Below the pieces are notes generated by a model, which saw only the letters and a program-made list of their open reading frames with translations, did not search any database and was not told the DNA's origin. A program made the translations under genes and the position numbers. From Thermoanaerobaculales bacterium (GTDB taxonomy: Bacteria > Acidobacteriota > Thermoanaerobaculia > Thermoanaerobaculales > Sulfomarinibacteraceae), in contig JAOZUP010000173.1 in assembly GCA_029938595.1 (NCBI GenBank), positions 1 to 8,352 on the forward strand: a stretch of DNA of 8,352 nt, given 5' to 3'. Shown here piece by piece: positions 1-5,828 of this stretch. Each line of letters opens with the position of its first letter. Within the stretch, counting starts at the first letter, position 1.

Positions 1-101
1 GCTACGTCGAGGAGCACGATTTGAGACAAGCACGGCGGGACGCCGCGATTCGCCGCCCGCAGTAGACACCCGGTGAGATATGCGTGCCAGTGCACACATT
101 T

Positions 102-177
102 GGCAGGCGGGACGCCTGCCCCACAAGCCGGCCATGAAGGCTGATGCCATCGTTGTGGGGCAGGCGTCCTGCCTGCC
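102..177. repeat. 76-bp inverted-repeat element (MITE/REP-like)
   Basis: Two 25-bp arms (102-126 and 153-177) are reverse complements with a single mismatch and are separated by 26 nt. Each arm also contains its own small hairpin: GGCAGGCG, a 3-nt loop, then CGCCTGCC, with a G-T pair in the right arm. The whole element could therefore form a nested or cruciform fold. No coding potential is visible. The layout resembles short non-autonomous palindromic repeats dispersed between genes in many bacterial genomes. That it is multicopy in this genome is inferred from the architecture, since only one copy lies in the window. The preceding bases 1-101 are GC-rich and show nothing I can assign. Confidence 0.75.
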
Positions 178-191
178 GTCCGGGTGGGCAC

Positions 192-219
192 GAATTAAGA
201 ATTGAGAACTGAGAATTGG
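192..219. repeat. Heptamer tandem array A (GAATTGA family, 4 units)
   Basis: Four consecutive 7-bp units read GAATTAA, GAATTGA, GAACTGA and GAATTGG on the plus strand. The array directly abuts the TAG stop of the ATL gene (220-222, minus strand), so in the direction of that gene the stop is followed at once by TCAATTC-type units. A GGGTGGG motif lies just outside the array at 183-189. The same unit family, in the opposite orientation, sits at the end of the TolC-family gene (5162-5196). Confidence 0.85.
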
Positions 220-567
220 CTATTCCGGCCACCAGCGATAGACGTCGAGGTCGAGGGTGCCGTTGGCGCGAAACTCCACCCCTTCCTCCTCGAGCAACGA
301 TCGCTGAAGACCCTTGGGAAAATCGGGAAGGCGGTCGGTCGAGCATCCGCCGGAGGCGTTGACTACTCGCTGCCAGGGGGTGCCGTCCGGACAGCGGTGT
401 ATCATCCAGCCGACCGCGCGCGGCGACAGCTGACCCGCCATCACCTCGGAGATCTGGCCGTAGCTCATGACCCGACCGCGGGGAATCCGGCGCACCAGCT
501 CGAGAACCCGCTGCTGCGCGTTGAGGCGCTCGCCCTCGATGTCGCCGTGGACTCTTCCCGTACCCAT
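220..567 (-). CDS. Alkyltransferase-like protein (ATL), MGMT homologue with Trp replacing the catalytic Cys
   Basis: The 115-residue protein matches the C-terminal DNA-binding domain of O6-methylguanine-DNA methyltransferases. Visible motifs are the PRGRVMSYGQI helix-turn-helix region (residues 29-39, with Tyr36 in the nucleotide-flipping position), SPRAVGWM (48-55, with the arginine-finger position Arg50), and the active-site loop. That loop reads PWQRVVNASG (64-73) instead of PCHRV. Replacement of the acceptor Cys by Trp65 marks the ATL subfamily. ATL proteins bind O6-alkylguanine without removing the alkyl group and recruit nucleotide-excision repair. The His of PCHRV is also changed, to Gln66. 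Length is typical for ATLs. The ATG at 567 was chosen because in-frame sequence further upstream (to 642) is encoded by a palindromic repeat. No clear Shine-Dalgarno is seen. It is divergent from priA, and its stop abuts a heptamer array. Confidence 0.85.
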   Translation of the reverse strand: MGTGRVHGDIEGERLNAQQRVLELVRRIPRGRVMSYGQISEVMAGQLSPRAVGWMIHRCPDGTPWQRVVNASGGCSTDRLPDFPKGLQRSLLEEEGVEFRANGTLDLDVYRWWPE

Positions 568-586
568 TCGGCATACCGTACCATCC

Positions 587-633
587 TTCCGTTTTTGGTG
601 GAAGCCCGCCGCGGGATTCCACCAAAAACGGAA
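587..633. repeat. 47-nt palindromic element between ATL and priA
   Basis: Arms 587-603 and 617-633 are perfect 17-bp reverse complements (TTCCGTTTTTGGTGGAA and its complement). The centre adds a CCCG/CGGG stem (605-608, 612-615) around a 3-nt loop, with one G-A mismatch between the two stems. Because of the symmetry both strands would translate to nearly the same peptide (FRFWW-PAAGFHQKR), so in-frame extensions of neighbouring genes into it are spurious. It is flanked on the left by ACCGTACCA (575-583) and on the right by ACAGTACCA (655-663) beside a run of seven Gs. It occupies the divergent intergenic space, so it could influence both promoters or be an inserted REP/MITE-like unit. It lacks a clean terminator layout for either gene. 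Confidence 0.8.
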
Positions 634-695
634 CAAAGGCAAAGAATGGGGGGGACAGTACCAAGTTCTTTCCTTCTCCGCGCTACCATGTCCCG

Positions 696-3113
696 GTGTA
701 CGCCAAGGTAGCTATTCCCAAGAGCGCTCCCGAGGCGCTGACCTACTCCATACCCGAGGACCTTGAATCTTTTGCCGTTCCCGGTGTCAGAGTTCGGGTG
801 CCGCTCCGAAAGAAAACGGTCACAGGTGTTTTGGTGGAAATCACCCACAGCACCAACCTCGACCCAAACGCAGTGCGCCCTCTGACCGAAGTCCTCGACC
901 CCGAGCCCCTGCTGCCTCCACATTTGTTCTTTCTCGCCGACTTCATCTCCACCTACTACCGGTGCCCGCTCGGTGACACGTTGGCGACCATCCTCCCCAC
1001 AAGCCTCCTGCGATCCGACGGCGAGGTCGCCCGTCTGACCACGGCCGGCGTGGGCGCCGACCCCGCCGCGCTCCCTTCAAAACAGGGCGCCGTCCTCGCA
1101 GCGCTCCAAGCGACGACCAGACTCCGGGTTCCGACCCTCCTCGCACGGGCCGGTGCCCGCGGGCGCGGCCCTCTCGACGCGTTGGTGGAAGCCCGGCTGG
1201 CCACCGTCAGCCGCCGGCGCCGCGATCGCGCGCCGGAGGCGGAGGTCGCCGCGGTGCAGCTGCCCCGAAAGCCAATTGAGGAGCTCCTCGAGTTGTGCAA
1301 GCGGGCTCCTCGTCGGCGGCAGGTGTTGGAGTGGCTCGCCGAGCAGGGCCGGCCCGCGCTCGCCGCCGAGGTCTGCGCGGAGGTCGGGTGCTCGCCGGCG
1401 ACCCTGCGCGCGATGGATAAGGCCGGCCTCCTGCTCCGATTTTACCAGCAGGCGCCGCGCCGGCCGCGGTGGGTCCTGCAGCCGACCACAGAGCGTTTCA
1501 CCCTCACCGACGAGCAGCGGATGGCGGTCGAGACGATCGAGAACGCAATTTCTGGGGGGCACTACACGCCGATCCTCCTCCAGGGTATCACCGGATCGGG
1601 GAAGACCGAGGTCTACCTGCGCTGTCTCGAGAAAGTGTTGGCCGGGGGCGGCAGCGGTCTCGTCCTGGTGCCCGAGATCGGCCTCACTCCGGCGGCCGCG
1701 GGGGCGGTCGAGCGTCGCTTCGGATCGCAAGCCGCTGTCCTGCACTCGGCGCTCTCGGACGGTGAACGGTGGCGCGAATGGAAGAGGATTCGGGCCGGAG
1801 AGGCGAGAGTCGTTGTCGGCCCCCGTTCCGCCCTCTTCGCACCTTTCGAGAACCTCGGACTGATCGTCGTCGACGAGGAGCACGACGCTGCGTACAAGCA
1901 GCAGGAGGCACCGCGTTACAACGCCCGCGACCTCGCGCTGGTGGCCGCCCGCCACCTCGAGATCCCGGTCCTCCTGTGCTCGGCGACTCCCTCGGTGGAA
2001 GCATCCGCCCTGGTCGAGCGAGACCTCGCTGAACGGCTTCAGCTGACCCGCCGTGTGGCCGGAGGTGAGCTGCCATCGGTTGAACTCGTCGACCTGCGCG
2101 GCGAGCCGCCCGAGCCCGGAGAGCAGGGGCGCACCCTGTTTTCCCGTCGGCTCCGCGAGCTGCTGACCGAGACCGTGGAACGGGGCGAGCAGGCGATCCT
2201 GCTCATGCAGCGCCGGGGATGGGCGCCGATCTACCTCTGCCGCGACTGCGGCCATCGCATCGAGTGTCCGGCATGCTCGGTATCATTGGTCGTCCACCAG
2301 CGATCGGGCGATCTCCGCTGCCACTACTGCGGCCATCGCGAGCGGGCGCCTTCGAGGTGTCCGGTGTGCGGTGGAGACCTCCTCGACGCGGTCGGCGCCG
2401 GCACCGAAAAGGTCGCCCACCACCTCCGGCACATTCTGCCCGAGGTATCGTCGGCAATTCTCGACCGCGATACCGTACGCCGGCGATCCGGTCTCCAGGA
2501 CACGCTGGGGGCGTTCGCTGCCGGCACCGTCCAGGTTCTCATCGGCACCCAGATGGTGGCAAAGGGGCACCACTTTCCAAACGTCACCCTGACCGGTGTG
2601 ATCTCGGCCGACGCCATGCTCGGCCTACCGGATTTCCGTGCCGGCGAGCGCACCTTCCAACTTTTGACTCAGGTCGCCGGCCGCGCGGGCCGCGGCGAAC
2701 GGCCCGGACGAGTCGTGATCCAAACCTACTATCCGGAACACCCCGCGGTCCGCCTCGCCTGCAACCATGACGTGACGACCTTTCTCTCCGAGGAGCTCGT
2801 CTTCCGGCGCAGCTTCTCGTACCCCCCAGTCACCCGTCTCGCTCTGGTCCGTTTCGAGGCCACCAGCGAGCGTCTGGCCAGGGATGGCGCGGAAGCGGCC
2901 GCGCGGGCCGTGACGCCGGTCCCGGAGAGGGCCCGTCTTCGCGGACCTGCGCCCGCGCCGCTGGAGCGGATTCGCAACCACTGGCGATGGCAGCTTCTGC
3001 TCTCGGCGGCCAACCGGGAGCTGTTACGCGAGATGTTAGAGAAAATCGAGGCGCAGCCGGTACCGAGGAGCGTCCGCCGTGTGATCGACGTGGATCCGAT
3101 CTCAACGCTGTAG
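696..3113 (+). CDS. priA: Primosomal protein N' (replication restart helicase PriA)
   Basis: The 805-residue protein is a superfamily 2 3'-5' DNA helicase that recognises stalled or collapsed forks and reloads the replisome. The N-terminal 3'-DNA-binding domain (residues 1-110, starting MYAKVAIPKSAPEALTYSIP) is followed by a winged-helix region (about 110-260). The helicase core has Walker A GITGSGKTE (Lys303) and the Walker B box DEEH (393-396). The zinc domain has four CxxC pairs (C515/C518, C524/C527, C542/C545, C555/C558). Later helicase motifs include GTQMVAKGHHFPNV and QVAGRAGRG, and a C-terminal domain follows. It is somewhat longer than E. coli PriA (732 aa), mainly in the winged-helix/linker part. 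The start is GTG at 696: it begins exactly at the conserved N-terminus and no in-frame alternative lies just upstream. No Shine-Dalgarno is visible, so initiation may be weak or leaderless. It stands alone, with a repeat hairpin beginning 9 nt after its stop. Confidence 0.97.
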   Translation: MYAKVAIPKSAPEALTYSIPEDLESFAVPGVRVRVPLRKKTVTGVLVEITHSTNLDPNAVRPLTEVLDPEPLLPPHLFFLADFISTYYRCPLGDTLATILPTSLLRSDGEVARLTTAGVGADPAALPSKQGAVLAALQATTRLRVPTLLARAGARGRGPLDALVEARLATVSRRRRDRAPEAEVAAVQLPRKPIEELLELCKRAPRRRQVLEWLAEQGRPALAAEVCAEVGCSPATLRAMDKAGLLLRFYQQAPRRPRWVLQPTTERFTLTDEQRMAVETIENAISGGHYTPILLQGITGSGKTEVYLRCLEKVLAGGGSGLVLVPEIGLTPAAAGAVERRFGSQAAVLHSALSDGERWREWKRIRAGEARVVVGPRSALFAPFENLGLIVVDEEHDAAYKQQEAPRYNARDLALVAARHLEIPVLLCSATPSVEASALVERDLAERLQLTRRVAGGELPSVELVDLRGEPPEPGEQGRTLFSRRLRELLTETVERGEQAILLMQRRGWAPIYLCRDCGHRIECPACSVSLVVHQRSGDLRCHYCGHRERAPSRCPVCGGDLLDAVGAGTEKVAHHLRHILPEVSSAILDRDTVRRRSGLQDTLGAFAAGTVQVLIGTQMVAKGHHFPNVTLTGVISADAMLGLPDFRAGERTFQLLTQVAGRAGRGERPGRVVIQTYYPEHPAVRLACNHDVTTFLSEELVFRRSFSYPPVTRLALVRFEATSERLARDGAEAAARAVTPVPERARLRGPAPAPLERIRNHWRWQLLLSAANRELLREMLEKIEAQPVPRSVRRVIDVDPISTL

Positions 3114-3122
3114 GCGAGAAGA

Positions 3123-3204
3123 GTTAGGAAGTTAGGAAGTTAGGAGGTTAGGGGTTTGGGTTCCCACCTGACCTCCTCACCTCCTCACTTCCTAACTTCC
3201 TAAC
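3123..3204. repeat. Octamer-array hairpin B (GTTAGGAA family) after priA
   Basis: The left arm holds four 8-bp units: GTTAGGAA twice, GTTAGGAG and GTTAGGGG (3123-3154). The right arm holds four inverted units: CTCCTCAC twice and TTCCTAAC twice (3173-3204). The two 32-nt arms pair with only three mismatches around an 18-nt loop (3155-3172). The array begins 9 nt after the priA stop codon and every left unit contains TAG. In RNA this would be a very long stem and could act as a transcription terminator or 3'-end stabiliser, but no U-tract follows, so intrinsic termination is unproven. Confidence 0.85.
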
Positions 3205-3270
3205 CCCATCAGCCTCCGGTAGACCCCGCCCGAGAACAGAGCCACCGCCGTGTTTGTTATGCTCTGGACT

Positions 3271-3312
3271 ACCTGGAACCCGGAGGAGCACGAGAGACAG
3301 GGTATTCCAGGT
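3271..3312 (+). promoter_or_regulatory. Hairpin in the region upstream of the TolC-family gene
   Basis: ACCTGGAACCC (3271-3281) pairs with GGG (3300-3302) and TTCCAGGT (3305-3312). This gives an 11-bp stem with a 2-nt TA bulge and an 18-nt purine-rich loop. It lies in the 342-bp gap between priA and the next gene, after the octamer hairpin. It could be part of a 5' leader, a protein-binding inverted repeat or an unrecognised small RNA. I do not recognise a known riboswitch. The rest of the gap contains only the candidate promoter and the ribosome site. Confidence 0.35.
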
Positions 3313-3379
3313 TTACTTGAAGAAGAACACGATCCGGAATTTGTAAGGAGCCCCGTTGGTAGTCGTCAAGGTAATGGGA

Positions 3380-3408
3380 TTGACAACGCGGCGGCGAACC
3401 TTTCAGAT
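3380..3408 (+). promoter_or_regulatory. Candidate sigma-70-type promoter for the TolC-family gene
   Basis: A perfect TTGACA (3380-3385) is followed after 17 bp by TCAGAT (3403-3408), which matches only three of six -10 consensus bases. Position and orientation suit the gene starting at 3456. If used, it would place the hairpin at 3271-3312 upstream of the promoter rather than in the transcript. The weak -10 keeps this tentative. Confidence 0.3.
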
Positions 3409-3440
3409 TCCGGTGCGTAAAACAGGAGCGTAGGGAGACC

Positions 3441-3449
3441 GAAGGAGGA
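3441..3449 (+). promoter_or_regulatory. Strong Shine-Dalgarno fixing the GTG start at 3456
   Basis: The stretch GAAGGAGGAT, about 6-8 nt before GTG at 3456, is close to the ideal anti-16S complement. It supports GTG (MKTRMN...) rather than the downstream ATG at 3468. Confidence 0.75.
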
Positions 3450-3455
3450 TCCAAG

Positions 3456-5165
3456 GTGAAAACGAGAATGAACGTGCTGCTCGCTGCAACTCTGTTGGTG
3501 CTGTCCGCCGCGCTCGGTAGCTCAGCAACTCTCGATATCTCTGCACTCCCGACCCAGGTTGGGAGTCTCCCGGCGACGCCCGGAGATACGTTGAGACTCG
3601 ATCTTACAGGCGCCTATCAGCTCGCCCTGGCCCGCAATCTCAATCTCCACGTCGGACGCTACGATCTCGCCATCGCAAACACCGACGTACGCGGCTCCGG
3701 CGGCATCTTCGATCCCAACTTCAGCGCCTTCCTCAACTACGATTCGACCGAGGTCCCGACATCGACGATTCTCGAAGGCGCCAACGTCGCGGAGAGCGAG
3801 AACATGCGTTTTGGGCTCGGTATCAACCAGCTGCTGCCGAGTGGCACCGAGGTCGGCCTCGAGTGGTTTTCCCGGCGCAGCAAGACCAACTCGACCTTCT
3901 TCTTCCTCAACCCGCGCTGGGATGCCCAAATCCGCGCGACTCTCGCCCAGCCGCTGCTCAACGGCTTCGGAACCGTAGCGACCCGCTCGCGGATCATCAT
4001 CGCCGAGAACATCCGCGACCAGACGGCGGTCGGCTTCGAAGTGCAGGTGATCCAGCTTCTTGCAGATGTCGAGCAGGCCTACTGGGAGCTCGTCGCCACG
4101 AGACTGGCGATCGGCGTCACTCAGCAGTCGCTCGAGCTCGCCGAACGACTCCTCGAGGAGACCCGACAGCGGGTCGAGGTCGGAACATCGGCGCCGATCG
4201 ACACGGTGCAGTCGGAAGCGACCGTTGCGACCCGCAACCAGGAGCTCATCTACGCCCTCAACGCCGCGGCCAACGCCGAGGATAGCCTCAAAGGTCTGCT
4301 CGGGTTCGACCAACCCCACGAGTGGCAGGTGCGAATCGAGACCACCGACTCCTATGTCATCGAGCCGATCCTCCCCGACCTCGATGAGTCAATCAACACG
4401 GCCCTCGTGAAGCGGCCTGCGATTCTCCGCCAAGAGCTGGAGATGCAGCGACTGCAACAGAACGTCAAGGTGGCGAAGAACCGCGCCCTCCCCCGCCTCG
4501 ACCTCACCGGAAGCTACGCGTTCGGCGGTCTCAGCGGTACCTCAACGATCGAGGGTCCGGACGGTCAACCGATCACGATCCGCGATGGCTGGGGAGACGC
4601 CGCGCAACAGGTGTTCAACTTTGATTTCCCGGCGTGGACGGTCGGTCTGACCTATTCGGTGCCGATTGGAAACCACCAGGCAAAGGAGCTGCTCGCCCGT
4701 ACCCGCTGGGAACGGGACCGCACTGGCGCCCAGCTCGCAGCCTTAAAGCAGCAGATCACGCGCGAGGTGCGCTTCTCAGTGCGCTCACTTGAGGACGGCG
4801 CAGCGGCCATCGACGCAGCGGTCGCCTCGCGCCGGCTCGCCGAGCGCAACCTCGAGGCCGAGCAGACCAAGTTCAACAACGGACTGTCAACCAACTTCCA
4901 GGTATCGGAGATTCAGGACGCGGCGGCCACGGCCCAGTTCAGCGAGATCCGCGCACGGGTGAATTACCGCAAAGCCCTCGCGATCTACTACGGTTCGACC
5001 GGCACCTTCCTCGAGTCGAAGAGCGTCGAAATCGCCGATCCCGGGGCTCCGGACTCGGCGCACGACTACTGGAAGGACGTGAAGTGGCTGCAGTTCTCCA
5101 GCTTCAAGGAATCGAACGAGCTGGTCACCATTCCTGCGGAGCAGGTGAATACCGCGACTGATTAA
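3456..5165 (+). CDS. TolC-family outer-membrane efflux protein
   Basis: The 569-residue protein has an N-terminal signal peptide (basic MKTRMN, hydrophobic LLAATLLVLSAAL, likely cleavage near ALGSSA at about residue 24) and no lipobox Cys. It should therefore be a non-lipidated outer-membrane protein. Two outer-membrane-efflux repeats follow. The first (about 50-285) contains LDLTGAYQLALARNLNL, the PLLNGFG turn typical of this family, and a long helix AYWELVATRLAIGVTQQSLELAERLLEETRQRVEVG. The second (about 305-525) contains KRPAILRQELEMQRLQQNVKVAKNRALPRLDL and a matching terminal helix. This is the two-fold repeat of TolC/OprM trimers, which provide the exit duct of tripartite efflux or type I secretion systems. 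No membrane-fusion or inner-membrane pump gene is adjacent, so the partner and substrate are unknown. The stop codon TAA (5163-5165) lies inside a heptamer array. Confidence 0.92.
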   Translation: MKTRMNVLLAATLLVLSAALGSSATLDISALPTQVGSLPATPGDTLRLDLTGAYQLALARNLNLHVGRYDLAIANTDVRGSGGIFDPNFSAFLNYDSTEVPTSTILEGANVAESENMRFGLGINQLLPSGTEVGLEWFSRRSKTNSTFFFLNPRWDAQIRATLAQPLLNGFGTVATRSRIIIAENIRDQTAVGFEVQVIQLLADVEQAYWELVATRLAIGVTQQSLELAERLLEETRQRVEVGTSAPIDTVQSEATVATRNQELIYALNAAANAEDSLKGLLGFDQPHEWQVRIETTDSYVIEPILPDLDESINTALVKRPAILRQELEMQRLQQNVKVAKNRALPRLDLTGSYAFGGLSGTSTIEGPDGQPITIRDGWGDAAQQVFNFDFPAWTVGLTYSVPIGNHQAKELLARTRWERDRTGAQLAALKQQITREVRFSVRSLEDGAAAIDAAVASRRLAERNLEAEQTKFNNGLSTNFQVSEIQDAAATAQFSEIRARVNYRKALAIYYGSTGTFLESKSVEIADPGAPDSAHDYWKDVKWLQFSSFKESNELVTIPAEQVNTATD

Positions 5166-5196
5166 TTCTCAATTCTTAATTCTCAATTCTCAATTT
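5162..5196. repeat. Heptamer tandem array A' (TCAATTC family, 5 units)
   Basis: Five 7-bp units read TTAATTC, TCAATTC, TTAATTC, TCAATTC and TCAATTT. The first unit includes the TAA stop of the TolC-family gene. The unit is the reverse complement of array A at 192-219, and relative to the gene it follows it has the same orientation as array A has to the ATL gene. A CCACCC motif follows at 5197-5202. Confidence 0.88.
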
Positions 5197-5537
5197 CCAC
5201 CCGCCCTCCCCATGAACCGGGAGGGCGGTGGTGTATGTGCTCGATGCTCAATGCTCGATTGCTCGATGCGGCTAGAAATTTTATTCCTGGACCATGGTGT
5301 CAACGGGCAGGTGGGCGAATCGAGTGTTTCCACCTTTTTGCAGCAACGCGGAACGTAGCCCTTGGTGTAGGGCGGTTTGACCTTGAGGATTCCCTGTTCG
5401 AGTTCCTTGATCTCGCAGATGATCCTGTCGCCGTTGTCCATCACGATCTCGTCGATCTTTTCGCGCCCTTCGGCCGTGGGCGCGACGAATGCCACCGAGA
5501 TCAGGATTGCCGCCCATGGTAGGTGCCGGTATCTCAC
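5190..5537 (-). CDS. Short secreted protein, probable truncated DUF481/YdiY-like remnant
   Basis: The start is GTG at 5537 with a good GGGAGG (5545-5550) 7 nt upstream. A signal peptide (MRYRHLPWAAILISVAFVAPTAEG, residues 1-24) precedes a segment EKIDEIVMDNGDRIICEIKELEQG (26-49) that resembles the conserved N-terminal small-barrel part of DUF481-type outer-membrane proteins (consensus of the kind D-hhxLxNGDRIxGEIKxLExG). Recognisable similarity continues to about KKVETLDSP (67-75, near 5313) and then stops. The remaining residues are encoded by unrelated sequence, including heptamer array C and the GC hairpin, and the stop (5190-5192) lies in array A'. Full-length relatives are several hundred residues with a C-terminal beta-barrel. 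I infer a 3'-deleted gene whose initiation signals survive, so it may still make a short periplasmic peptide. A genuine small domain protein is the alternative. Confidence 0.5.
   Translation of the reverse strand: MRYRHLPWAAILISVAFVAPTAEGREKIDEIVMDNGDRIICEIKELEQGILKVKPPYTKGYVPRCCKKVETLDSPTCPLTPWSRNKISSRIEQSSIEHRAHTPPPSRFMGRAGGN
5201..5228. terminator. GC-rich hairpin between convergent genes
   Basis: CCGCCCTCCC (5201-5210) and GGGAGGGCGG (5219-5228) are perfect 10-bp complements around an 8-nt loop. The hairpin lies between the ends of the TolC-family gene (plus) and the DUF481-like gene (minus) and sits between two heptamer arrays of different unit. A bidirectional terminator role is plausible, but no T-run follows on either side. 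Confidence 0.5.
5239..5267. repeat. Heptamer tandem array C (GCTCGAT family, 4 units)
   Basis: Four units GCTCGAT, GCTCAAT, GCTCGAT and GCTCGAT, with a single extra T at 5260 before the last unit. It lies in the degraded 3' part of the DUF481-like gene. The reverse-complement family recurs at 5765-5806. Confidence 0.8.
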
Positions 5538-5556
5538 GCTGAATCCTCCCGGCTAG

Positions 5557-5620
5557 CCGCTCAACCGCTGAACCGACCGTTCAACCGCCCGAAGCCCCGT
5601 TGGACCGTTGAAACGACCGG
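5557..5620. repeat. Imperfect octamer array E (CCGYTSAA family)
   Basis: Diverged 8-bp units include CCGCTCAA (5557), CCGCTGAA (5565), CCGTTCAA (5577), CCGCCCGA (5585) and, after a spacer, CCGTTGAA (5605). Some TTGAACGG-like inverse copies allow imperfect folding. The array lies directly upstream of the ribosome site of the minus-strand DUF481-like gene, in its likely 5' untranslated or promoter region. It is less regular than the other arrays in the window. Confidence 0.55.
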
Positions 5621-5733
5621 AAGTCGTCAACTGAAATCATGATCACCCTCGAAGACCGTATCCTGTTGCACCTGCAGGACGGGAAGCGCCTCCCCGGCGC
5701 ACAATCACGGACTCGGGCACGGAAACGGGCAGA

Positions 5734-5754
5734 GCCGCGGGCCCTGCCCGCGGC
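5734..5754. repeat. GC-rich perfect hairpin upstream of the POT gene
   Basis: GCCGCGGGC (5734-5742) and GCCCGCGGC (5746-5754) form a 9-bp perfect stem with a 3-nt CCT loop. It lies in the divergent gap between the DUF481-like gene and the POT gene, just before heptamer array D. There is no poly-T tail. The role is unknown; the remaining bases of this gap (5621-5733) show no gene I can support. Confidence 0.45.
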
Positions 5755-5764
5755 CAGCGGGCGA

Positions 5765-5806
5765 ATCGAGTATCGAGCATCGAGTATCCAGCATCGAGTA
5801 TCGGGT
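5765..5806. repeat. Heptamer tandem array D (ATCGAGT family, 6 units)
   Basis: Six 7-bp units: ATCGAGT, ATCGAGC, ATCGAGT, ATCCAGC, ATCGAGT and ATCGGGT. The family is the reverse complement of array C (5239-5267). A G-rich GGGTGGGTGGGG stretch (5803-5814) overlaps its end and leads into the start region of the POT gene. Confidence 0.85.
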
Positions 5807-5828
5807 GGGTGGGGTAAGATCTCCGGCC

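Noticed and set aside
568..642. Longer ATL start at 642 adding 25 residues
   Set aside because: The extra residues are encoded by the 47-nt palindrome, read almost identically on both strands, and are not part of the MGMT/ATL fold.
1182..1194. Partial match of priA coding sequence (GGTGGAAGCCCG) to the palindrome at 587-633, and another at 826-837
   Set aside because: Short matches within conserved coding sequence encoding V-E codons; no inverted partner, so most likely chance.
1077..2255. Long open frame antisense to priA (392 codons)
   Set aside because: High-GC antisense shadow of a clearly conserved helicase; low-complexity composition and no recognisable domain.
3269..3454. Minus-strand open frame upstream of the TolC-family gene
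   Set aside because: 61 residues with no ribosome site, no recognisable motif, and overlap with the candidate promoter and ribosome site of the plus-strand gene.
5639..5700. Possible short plus-strand gene starting MITLEDRILLHLQDGK, reminiscent of a winged-helix start
   Set aside because: The frame soon runs into the GC hairpin, array D and then out of frame into the POT gene. No ribosome site is visible and no domain can be recognised.
5805..5828. GTG at 5805 as start of the POT gene
   Set aside because: It would translate the G-rich tail of array D; the conserved protein begins naturally at ATG 5829.
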